Shown: positions 1 to 5,084 of the stretch, one piece after another | Position numbering within the stretch: the stretch's first letter is position 1 | Layout: the number at the start of each line of letters is the position of its first letter | Assembly (NCBI GenBank): GCA_010671975.1 | Contig: JAAHIA010000363.1 | Span: forward strand, 1 to 5,084 | Length of the DNA stretch: 5,084 nucleotides | Direction: 5' to 3' | Source: Leptolyngbya sp. SIO4C1 | Lineage (GTDB): Bacteria > Cyanobacteriota > Cyanobacteriia > Phormidesmidales > Phormidesmidaceae | Translations under genes and position numbers: made by a program | Notes under the pieces: model-generated | Databases searched by the model: none | The model's input: the letters and a program-made list of their open reading frames with translations, nothing else | What the model was told of the DNA's origin: nothing

Positions 1-654
1 GGACTGATTGGCAGGACAAACTTGCCAATCAATCCCGAGCAGTTCTCCCAAACCTTCAAAATTGAGCACAACGACGAGCAAGCCCAGGGGTCTCAGGGCA
101 ACGATCCCGAATATACCTTTACCCCACCCGAAGACCTGAAGTTGGATTTCACCCTAGATGGTACCGGGGTGGTTCCCGTCAAAGGTGAGGCCGGCAAGTT
201 TCACCGAGAAGACGTGGCCCAACGGGTGCAGGACTTGCTAGAACTGGTCTATGTGATGAATCCAGAGACCCATAAGCCCAACTTTTTGCGGCTGTTGTGG
301 GGCGATTTTTCCTTTGGCAAGAGCAACGGCTTTAACTGCATTCTGCAAGATCTGCAAATTAACTACACCTTGTTTTCCCCGGAAGGGAAGCCTTTACGGG
401 CCAAAATCAGCGTCACCTTTAAGCAATACGTTGAACCTGAACTGCGGGTGCGAGAAGAGGGCAAAAACTCTCCCGATGTCACTCATGTCCGCAGGGTGAA
501 AGCTGGTGATACCTTACCCTTGATGACCTACAACATCTATCGAGATGCCTCTTATTATCTGCAAGTCGCGAGAGTTAATGGACTGATCAATTTCCGTCGA
601 CCGCCGGTGAATGCTGAATTGCGGTTTCCGGCCATTCGGGAGGTTAAGTCATGA
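1..654 (+). CDS. cis7: LysM-containing CIS tube/baseplate adaptor (Afp7-like), 5' partial
   Basis: Structural protein of a contractile injection system, related to Afp7 and the gp53-like LysM adaptors. In known particles it lies in the baseplate and connects the inner tube and spike to the surrounding wedges. The frame is open from base 1 and no true start is visible. The first TTG (position 22) falls inside the conserved N-terminal region, so the gene most likely starts left of the window. Of the 217 visible residues, the beginning contains PINPEQFS (residues 9-16), matching the family's FNPEQYS-like signature, and LDGTG follows in the N-terminal beta domain. The C-terminal end (about 163-212) is LysM-like: VKAGDTLP at 166-173, an IYRDASYY block, then VNGL and LRFP. 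LysM domains in tail adaptors usually act in packing within the particle rather than as free peptidoglycan binders. There is no signal peptide or membrane segment in the visible part. The stop codon overlaps the start of the spike gene, suggesting coupled translation. Confidence 0.88.
   Translation, partial: GLIGRTNLPINPEQFSQTFKIEHNDEQAQGSQGNDPEYTFTPPEDLKLDFTLDGTGVVPVKGEAGKFHREDVAQRVQDLLELVYVMNPETHKPNFLRLLWGDFSFGKSNGFNCILQDLQINYTLFSPEGKPLRAKISVTFKQYVEPELRVREEGKNSPDVTHVRRVKAGDTLPLMTYNIYRDASYYLQVARVNGLINFRRPPVNAELRFPAIREVKS
638..643 (+). promoter_or_regulatory. Shine-Dalgarno site of the spike gene
   Basis: GGGAGG lies 7 nt upstream of the ATG at 651, inside the 3' end of the adaptor gene. The spike start overlaps the adaptor stop as ATGA (651-654). 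A strong ribosome site plus this overlap fixes the ATG at 651 as the start and suggests that the two proteins are made by coupled translation. Confidence 0.75.
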
Positions 655-2426
655 GCGATCGCATCATTCCTCAAAACACCGACTTCGGGATCGGCACCTT
701 TAAACTCACCTCCGACGGCAAAGATATCACCAATGACTACGCCATCCTGTCGTTCGTGGTGGATCGGGTCGTGAATCGCATTCCCACCGCACGGGTCATT
801 CTCAAAGACGGTTCAGCCGCAGAGGAGACTTTTGCCGCTAGCGATGGCAACGATTTCACCCCCGGAAAAGAACTGGAGATTTCGGTAGGTTTTGACGGCA
901 ATAACCGCCCCATCTTCAAAGGACTAATCGTCAAACAAGCGATCAAGGTGGGCGTCGACGGTAACACCCGGTTGATCATCGACTGTCGGGATGCTGCCAC
1001 CAAACTCACCGTCGGTCGCCACAGCCAGTATTTCACCGAAAGTAAGGACAGCGAGGCGATCGAGGCGATTATCGACAATTATAGCGGCGTGTCAGCCCAA
1101 GTCGAAACCACGAGGATCACTCATCCCAAGATTGTGCAATACTACAGCACTGACTGGGACTTCCTGTTGTCTCGCGCCGAGATGAATGGTCAGATTGTTT
1201 TGATCGAGGATGGCAAAATCAACATCAAAGCGCCGACCACCAGCGGCAGTCCGCTCATTACCCTGACCTACGGAGCCAACCTGATCGAACTGGAAGCCGA
1301 GATGGACGCTCGCGATCAGTATCAGGCTGTCAAGGCCGTGGCATGGAGCTATGCGGATCAGGCTTTAGTCGAAGCCACCGCCAGTGAGCCGAGCATTAAC
1401 GATCAAGGCAATTTGTCAGGCCGCATATTAGCTGAAGTCATCGGCCTGTCTGAGCTAGAACTGCATCATGGTGGAGAAGTTACTCAACCTGAACTGCAAG
1501 CCTGGGCCAACGCTCAACTGCTCAAGAGCCGCCTTGCCAAAATTCGGGGTCGGGTTAAAACCCAAGGCTATCCAGAAGCTAAGCCCGACGCCCTGATTGA
1601 ACTAGGGGGAACGGGAGCCCGCTTCAACGGACCCGCCTACGTGTCGGGCATTCGCCATGACTTTAGCGGTGGCGTTTGGCAGACCCATATGCAGCTTGGG
1701 TTGGCCCCCGATTGGTTTTACCAAAGGGCGCAAAACGTCATTGATAAACCCGCTTCAGGATTGTTGCCAGGCGTCAACGGTCTGCAAACCGGAGTGGTGA
1801 CACAGCTGCAGGATGATCCCAAGGGAGAAGATCGCATTTTGGTCAAAGCTCCTGTGGTGGATACTCGTGCTGAAGGCATTTGGGCACGAGTCGCCACCCT
1901 AGATGCCGGACAAAACCGGGGCTCCTTCTTCCGGCCTGAAATCGGCGATGAGGTGGTCTTGGGGTTTCTCAATGAAGATCCCCGCGATGCCATCGTACTG
2001 GGGATGCTGAACAGTAGCGCCAAGCCCGCTCCCCTCGCAGCCACTGACGACAATCACCAAAAGGGCTTCGTGACCCGCTCAGAAATCAAGCTGCTGTTTG
2101 ATGACGAAACTAAAGTCATCACCCTCGAAACGCCGGGCGGCAACAAACTTATCATTTCTGACGAAGCGAAGGGCATCAGTTTGGAAGACCAGAACGGCAA
2201 TATCCTAACGCTGAACGACAGCGGCATCGCACTCAGCAGCCCTAAAGACATCACCTTCGAAGCTACTGGCAAATTGACCCTGAAAGCCTCTCAAGATATC
2301 AGTCTGGAGGGGCTCAATGTTAACGCGAAAGCCAATGCCCAATTTAAGGCGGAAGGCTCCGCTGGGGCCGAAGTCTCGACGAGCGCGATCGCGGTGCTCA
2401 AAGGTTCACTTGTGCAGATTAACTAA
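651..2426 (+). CDS. cis8: VgrG-like spike protein of a contractile injection system (Afp8-like)
   Basis: Central spike protein, expected to act as a trimer below the inner tube and pierce the target membrane on contraction. It is 591 residues and appears complete. Residues 1 to about 370 correspond to the gp27-like hub. About 377-456 form the gp5/phage-baseplate-V OB-fold domain, with the diagnostic RPEIGDEVVLGF (428-439) followed by LGMLNS (450-455), as in VgrG and gpV proteins. Residues 471-591 are rich in alternating hydrophobic and polar residues with repeated short strands (KGISLED, DITFEATG, DISLEGL). This fits the intertwined beta-prism needle, and the chain ends in KGSLVQIN, a typical ending of this family. 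There is no gp5 lysozyme insertion and no C-terminal effector extension, so any cargo would have to be carried separately. A PAAR gene follows directly, the normal partner of such a spike. T6SS VgrG is the alternative, but the LysM adaptor and Afp11-like neighbours favour an eCIS. Confidence 0.93.
   Translation: MSDRIIPQNTDFGIGTFKLTSDGKDITNDYAILSFVVDRVVNRIPTARVILKDGSAAEETFAASDGNDFTPGKELEISVGFDGNNRPIFKGLIVKQAIKVGVDGNTRLIIDCRDAATKLTVGRHSQYFTESKDSEAIEAIIDNYSGVSAQVETTRITHPKIVQYYSTDWDFLLSRAEMNGQIVLIEDGKINIKAPTTSGSPLITLTYGANLIELEAEMDARDQYQAVKAVAWSYADQALVEATASEPSINDQGNLSGRILAEVIGLSELELHHGGEVTQPELQAWANAQLLKSRLAKIRGRVKTQGYPEAKPDALIELGGTGARFNGPAYVSGIRHDFSGGVWQTHMQLGLAPDWFYQRAQNVIDKPASGLLPGVNGLQTGVVTQLQDDPKGEDRILVKAPVVDTRAEGIWARVATLDAGQNRGSFFRPEIGDEVVLGFLNEDPRDAIVLGMLNSSAKPAPLAATDDNHQKGFVTRSEIKLLFDDETKVITLETPGGNKLIISDEAKGISLEDQNGNILTLNDSGIALSSPKDITFEATGKLTLKASQDISLEGLNVNAKANAQFKAEGSAGAEVSTSAIAVLKGSLVQIN
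655..662. repeat. HIP1 octamer (GCGATCGC), copy 1
   Basis: A perfect GCGATCGC palindrome starting at the second codon of the spike gene. HIP1 is the highly iterated palindrome of many cyanobacterial genomes. A second perfect copy lies near the end of the same gene. The 7-base matches at 1056-1062, 3277-3283 and 4486-4492 look like degenerate copies. Confidence 0.8.
2385..2392. repeat. HIP1 octamer (GCGATCGC), copy 2
   Basis: The second perfect GCGATCGC, in the codons for the C-terminal needle of the spike. Two copies in 5 kb are far above the roughly 0.08 expected for a random octamer, which supports a cyanobacterial host. Confidence 0.8.
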
Positions 2427-2429
2427 GGA
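2424..2429 (+). promoter_or_regulatory. Shine-Dalgarno site of the PAAR gene, overlapping the spike stop codon
   Basis: TAAGGA contains the TAA stop of the spike gene and provides an AAGGA ribosome site 8 nt before the ATG at 2438. Sharing bases between stop codon and ribosome site is typical of tightly packed operon genes and supports the ATG at 2438 as the start. Confidence 0.65.
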
Positions 2430-2437
2430 CTCTCACT

Positions 2438-2731
2438 ATGGGAAAACCCGCCGCCCGCATTACCGATATGCATGTTTGCCCCATGGTGACTGGGGTGGTG
2501 CCCCATGTGGGCGGTCCAGTCATTGGGCCAGGGGAGCCCACTGTTTTGATTGGCGGCCTCCCCGCCGCGGTCATGGGCGATTCTTGTACCTGCGTAGGGC
2601 CACCTGACACCGTAATTCTGGGATCAGCTACGGTGCTGATTGGGGGCAAACCTGCCGCCCGGTTAGGCGATTCTACAGCTCATGGCGGCTCCATCATATT
2701 GGGTGAATTTACTGTAATGATTGGAGGTTGA
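2438..2731 (+). CDS. cis10: PAAR-domain spike tip protein (Afp10-like)
   Basis: Small conical tip protein that caps the spike trimer and sharpens it. It is 97 residues, about the size of a bare PAAR domain, with no N- or C-terminal extension, so no toxin is fused to it. PAAR hallmarks are GKPAARITDMH (2-12) at the N-terminus and repeated Gly/Pro-rich turns: VLIGGLPAAVMGDS (36-49) and VLIGGKPAARLGDS (66-79). His12, Cys14, His23, Cys50, Cys52 and His82 are candidate metal ligands; known PAAR tips bind zinc through His and Cys, but which residues serve here is inference. The gene sits 11 nt after the spike gene and 1 nt before the gp25-like gene, the expected place for the tip. Confidence in the family is high. 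Whether it recruits an effector cannot be told from the sequence. Confidence 0.93.
   Translation: MGKPAARITDMHVCPMVTGVVPHVGGPVIGPGEPTVLIGGLPAAVMGDSCTCVGPPDTVILGSATVLIGGKPAARLGDSTAHGGSIILGEFTVMIGG
2543..2584 (+). repeat. Internal PAAR repeat, unit 1
   Basis: Encodes residues 36-49 of the PAAR protein. It is matched exactly 90 nt (30 residues) downstream by 2633-2674, with 11 of 14 residues identical. A weaker third relative is the N-terminal GKPAARITD. This reflects the pseudo-threefold symmetry of the PAAR cone rather than a mobile repeat. Confidence 0.7.
2633..2674 (+). repeat. Internal PAAR repeat, unit 2
   Basis: Encodes residues 66-79 of the PAAR protein, the second copy of the VLIGG-PAA-GDS unit, 30 residues after the first. 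The DNA differs mainly at third codon positions, which suggests an old duplication kept by protein structure. Confidence 0.7.
2723..2727 (+). promoter_or_regulatory. Shine-Dalgarno site that decides the gp25-like start
   Basis: GGAGG lies 5 nt before the ATG at 2733, within the last codons of the PAAR gene. An upstream in-frame TTG at 2721 would give four extra residues but would place this site inside the coding sequence, so the ATG at 2733 is preferred. Confidence 0.7.
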
Positions 2732-2732
2732 T

Positions 2733-3155
2733 ATGGTCGATATCAATAACGACAAAGCCTATCTCGGCACGGGCTGGAGCTTTCCTCCCACCTTTATCCC
2801 CAACAGTGGGGTCGCGCTGGTGAGTGCCGAAGAAGATATCTGCCAAAGTTTGCAAATTTTGCTCTCAACTAGCTTAGGAGAACGCGTTTTACAGCCCACC
2901 TATGGTTGCAACCTGACTGAGTTAATGTTTGAGCCGCTGAGCCCCACCGTTACTAGCAACATCAAAGAACTGGTACGGATGGCCATCCTCTATCACGAAC
3001 CCCGGATTCGCCTTAACAAGCTCGATCTTACCACGCCTCCAGAAGCCCCTGGTGTTGTGTTGATTACCGTTGATTACACCATTCGAAGTACTAATTCCCG
3101 CTTTAGCTTTGTCTATCCGTTCTATTTGGAAGAGGGCGCTAATCTCGCTTCCTAG
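2733..3155 (+). CDS. cis9: gp25-like (GPW/gp25 family) baseplate protein (Afp9-like)
   Basis: Baseplate protein related to T4 gp25, phage P2 gpW and T6SS TssE. In known particles it belongs to the inner baseplate and nucleates the contractile sheath. With the ATG at 2733 it is 140 residues, normal for the family. Signatures are the N-terminal YLGTGWSFPP (10-19), the helix EEDICQSLQILLST (33-46), the conserved GERVLQPTYGCNL (49-61) and the EPRI motif (89-92) after a helix of the LVRMAILYHEPRI type. The EPR residues are the most conserved part of gp25/TssE proteins. The C-terminal part forms beta strands ending in FVYPFYLEEG. A TTG 12 nt upstream is a possible but less likely start because the ribosome site at 2723-2727 fits the ATG. 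It follows the PAAR gene by 1 nt and precedes the Afp11-like gene by 20 nt. Confidence 0.93.
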   Translation: MVDINNDKAYLGTGWSFPPTFIPNSGVALVSAEEDICQSLQILLSTSLGERVLQPTYGCNLTELMFEPLSPTVTSNIKELVRMAILYHEPRIRLNKLDLTTPPEAPGVVLITVDYTIRSTNSRFSFVYPFYLEEGANLAS

Positions 3156-3175
3156 CTGACTGCCATGTAAGTGTT
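3156..3175 (+). other. Short gap before the Afp11-like gene, with a start-stop ATGTAA
   Basis: The 20-nt spacer is the longest non-coding stretch in the window. It holds ATGTAA (3165-3170), a start codon directly followed by a stop, in a different frame from the ATG at 3176. No clear Shine-Dalgarno site is visible before 3176. Too short for a promoter or terminator; a role in translation is only a possibility. Confidence 0.4.
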
Positions 3176-5084
3176 ATGAGTAACTGCTGCGACATATCCA
3201 ATCCGCTGATTCGCGATGGGGTGAGCCAGCGTCAGCGCCAAGCTCCGGCGCTGACACCAGAGTATGTCAAGGTTGACGATCGCACCCTGGCCGATTTTCT
3301 CGTCTTCATCTTTTGTCTGGCCCAGCAGGTGCATTATTACGAAGCCAGAGAACTGCCGCCCGGCAGCAATCGGCCCGGCCCCAATGAGCAGAGTGGTGAC
3401 TGGCGAGCCTTGTTTGTCAACAGCACTCCCGTTTGGATTGCCCTCATTAGCAAAACTCCCTGGCAAGCCCTGAACCAAACCTATAAGCAACAGCTAGAAG
3501 TCCAGCTAGATACCCTCCGCCATCTCGCCACCGATGAACATCTAAGCCATTTGGTACAGCAAAATCTGCAGCTTATTTTGCTGTCCTGGGCCGAATTATT
3601 GAGCCATCTCCGGTTGTGGTACGAAACTCTTGAAAACTACACCCCGCTCAAATCCATCATTCGCGGGCTCGTGAAGACGAATCTGACCACTCCCCTTGAT
3701 CGGATGCAAGGGTTCGACCGGGCCTATGAACTTGAAACCGAGGAACCTGCAATTTCGGTAGACTTTTACCCCACCTTTGCAAAACGCTTCGGCCTCAAAC
3801 GCTCTCCTGACGAAAACTTCTATCGCAGCTTCGCCGACACCTTCAGCTTATCCCTGAGGCTACCCGTTGCCGATGCAACTCCTCTAAGAGGCTCGGCATC
3901 CCAGGCTCAAACTGAGCTGAATGAAGTGTTCCAAGTTCTCTTCCAAAATTTCTATCAGATAATTCAACTGGCTCCGCAGTACCAGATCCACAGCTTAGAA
4001 GCCCGCCGTGCTCACCAACCCCACATCGCTATGTTCATCGGCTTTTGGGAGATCTTCAAGCCTGCTCAGCAAGATTTGAACCGCATGACCCAACGCCACC
4101 TGGACTTTTTCTATCGGCAGGTGCTGCAACTGCCCGAGCGACCAGCGGAACCAGATCATGCTCACCTGTTGTTTGAGCTGGCAAAGTTTCAGGCAGAATT
4201 TGCCCTCAAGGTCGATATTCGCTTCAAAGCCGGGAAAGACACCACGGGCATAGAGCTGTTTTATAAGCTCGACCAAGACATTGTGCTCGACAAAGCTCAG
4301 GTCGCCAGCTTGCAAAGCATCTTTCTGGATTCTGAGGAGCGCCAACCTGACGGGGCGCTGCCCCAAACCTTAACGGGGCTCTATGCCTCGCCTATGGCAA
4401 ACTCCTTTGATGGCCAAGGCGGTGACTTTCCCAAAGATCAGACGGTGAAAGCCTGGACGCCCTTCGCCAGTTTTGCTCGCGAGAACGATCGCTTCCTCAA
4501 TCCCGCTGACATTGGGATGGCAATCGCCGACCTGATCTTCTTCCTGCAAGAAGGTATACGCACCATCACCTTTCGCTTCACCCTCGACAACTTGAGTCCC
4601 GAGGTCGCGACGAATGCCAACAATTTGAAAAATCTCTTCCACGTCCATTTCAGTGGTGAAAAAGCGTGGTTGCCTGCCACCGTTCTCACTTCTGCGGTTA
4701 CGGGCAACCAGTTGACTTTGGAGGTCGAATTACCCGCCGGAATCGATCCCGTAACCCCCTTCCATGCTGATTTAGAAGAACCGAAGTTGCAGCTCAACAC
4801 CCAACTTCCCGTCGCATTATTACGCCTAAAAACGGATGTCCAACTCAACAGTAAAGCGCCCTACCATTTCTTCCAATCCTCCAAGCTGACCAAGGTAGAA
4901 CTGGAAGTTACCGTCAACGAAGTGCGCAATCTCGTATTGCAAAACGACCTGTCCGTCCTCGATGCCACTAAACCCTTTCAATCCTTTGGGCCAATTCCCA
5001 AAGACGGCGGCAATTTTTACATCGGTAGTCGGGAAATTTTCCAGAAAGGATTGGCCGCCCTCAAACTCAACATTGATTTTGAAA
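3176..5084 (+). CDS. cis11: Afp11-like (gp6-type) CIS baseplate wedge protein, 3' partial
   Basis: Large baseplate wedge component, comparable to Afp11/Pvc11 and T4 gp6, expected to form the ring around the spike whose rearrangement releases the sheath. The frame is open for 636 full codons from the ATG at 3176 to the window end with no stop, so the gene continues beyond it. The nearest in-frame stop upstream is TAA at 3140-3142, and no ATG, GTG or TTG lies between it and 3176, which fixes the start. The N-terminus resembles eCIS Afp11 proteins: NPLIRDGVSQ (9-18), then YVKVDDRTLADFLVF (30-44) and a GDW motif (74-76). Most of residues 90-345 looks alpha-helical. FKAGKDTTGIELFYKLDQD (350-368) resembles the 'G..tG..l.Y..d' stretch of gp6/TssF-like wedge proteins. 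Beta-rich sequence follows. No signal peptide, membrane helix or catalytic motif is visible. The family call rests on remembered signatures and gene order, so it is less certain than the spike call. Confidence 0.8.
   Translation, partial: MSNCCDISNPLIRDGVSQRQRQAPALTPEYVKVDDRTLADFLVFIFCLAQQVHYYEARELPPGSNRPGPNEQSGDWRALFVNSTPVWIALISKTPWQALNQTYKQQLEVQLDTLRHLATDEHLSHLVQQNLQLILLSWAELLSHLRLWYETLENYTPLKSIIRGLVKTNLTTPLDRMQGFDRAYELETEEPAISVDFYPTFAKRFGLKRSPDENFYRSFADTFSLSLRLPVADATPLRGSASQAQTELNEVFQVLFQNFYQIIQLAPQYQIHSLEARRAHQPHIAMFIGFWEIFKPAQQDLNRMTQRHLDFFYRQVLQLPERPAEPDHAHLLFELAKFQAEFALKVDIRFKAGKDTTGIELFYKLDQDIVLDKAQVASLQSIFLDSEERQPDGALPQTLTGLYASPMANSFDGQGGDFPKDQTVKAWTPFASFARENDRFLNPADIGMAIADLIFFLQEGIRTITFRFTLDNLSPEVATNANNLKNLFHVHFSGEKAWLPATVLTSAVTGNQLTLEVELPAGIDPVTPFHADLEEPKLQLNTQLPVALLRLKTDVQLNSKAPYHFFQSSKLTKVELEVTVNEVRNLVLQNDLSVLDATKPFQSFGPIPKDGGNFYIGSREIFQKGLAALKLNIDFE

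Noticed and set aside
22..24. TTG as the start of the adaptor gene (210 residues)
   Set aside because: The frame is open to the window edge and the TTG lies just before the conserved NPEQFS signature, too close for a complete N-terminus. No ribosome site precedes it. The gene is better read as 5' partial.
2317..2607. Plus-strand open frame of 96 codons across the spike-PAAR junction
   Set aside because: It overlaps two confidently assigned genes in another frame and its Arg-rich translation resembles no known family.
737..2649. Minus-strand open frames at 737-1078, 1718-2053, 2054-2272 and 2419-2649
   Set aside because: They lie opposite the spike and PAAR genes, whose products are recognised along their full length. 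Their translations are low-complexity Ser/Arg/Pro-rich and look non-coding.
2721..2723. TTG as the start of the gp25-like gene (144 residues)
   Set aside because: It overlaps the PAAR gene and would place the GGAGG site inside the gene. The ATG at 2733 has that site at a 5-nt spacing.
651..2731. Type VI secretion vgrG-PAAR pair
   Set aside because: The spike and PAAR alone would fit a T6SS, but the LysM adaptor immediately upstream and the gp25-like plus Afp11-like genes downstream match the eCIS arrangement. No T6SS-specific gene is seen. The flanks would settle it.
3152..4848. Minus-strand open frames at 3152-3490, 3995-4366, 4370-4648 and 4438-4848
   Set aside because: All lie opposite the continuous wedge-protein frame, overlap one another and have no recognisable motifs. 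They are shadow frames of a gene whose stop is outside the window.
1..5084. Contractile-tailed prophage
   Set aside because: Spike, gp25-like and baseplate genes also occur in myophages, but the KGSLVQIN spike ending, the separate PAAR gene and the Afp11-type N-terminus fit eCIS better. No head, lysis or integrase gene is visible, though the window is short.

Overview
The window is a stretch of a contractile injection system (CIS) gene cluster: five tightly packed genes on the + strand that encode the baseplate and spike of a phage-tail-like particle. The order is a LysM-containing tube/baseplate adaptor (Afp7-like, start cut by the window edge), a VgrG-like spike (Afp8-like), a PAAR tip protein (Afp10-like), a gp25-like baseplate/sheath-initiator protein (Afp9-like) and a large gp6/Afp11-like baseplate wedge protein that runs off the right edge. 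The Afp numbering follows the Serratia antifeeding prophage; the same genes are called cis7 to cis11 in other systems.

The host is probably a cyanobacterium. Two perfect copies of the octamer GCGATCGC, the HIP1 palindrome over-represented in many cyanobacterial genomes, occur at 655-662 and 2385-2392, where about 0.08 would be expected by chance in 5 kb. Several 7-of-8 matches accompany them. Moderate GC content and the protein sequences fit this. HIP1 is not universal in or absolutely exclusive to cyanobacteria, so the assignment is an inference.

Layout: adaptor 1-654 (5' partial); spike 651-2426, overlapping the adaptor by ATGA; PAAR 2438-2731 after an 11-nt gap; gp25-like 2733-3155 after a 1-nt gap; Afp11-like 3176-5084 (3' partial) after a 20-nt gap. 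No gap is long enough for an ordinary promoter or terminator, so this reads as the interior of one operon. No non-coding stretch exceeds 20 nt. There are no RNA genes, mobile elements, CRISPR arrays or minus-strand genes that I can support.

How they work together: the spike trimer is capped by the PAAR tip and sits at the centre of the baseplate. The LysM adaptor sits in the baseplate around the spike and inner tube, the gp25-like protein links baseplate to sheath, and the Afp11-like protein forms the outer wedges whose rearrangement triggers sheath contraction. Neither a TssJLM-type membrane complex nor an effector is visible here. A cyanobacterial eCIS could be extracellular or, as described for Anabaena, thylakoid-anchored; this window cannot decide which.
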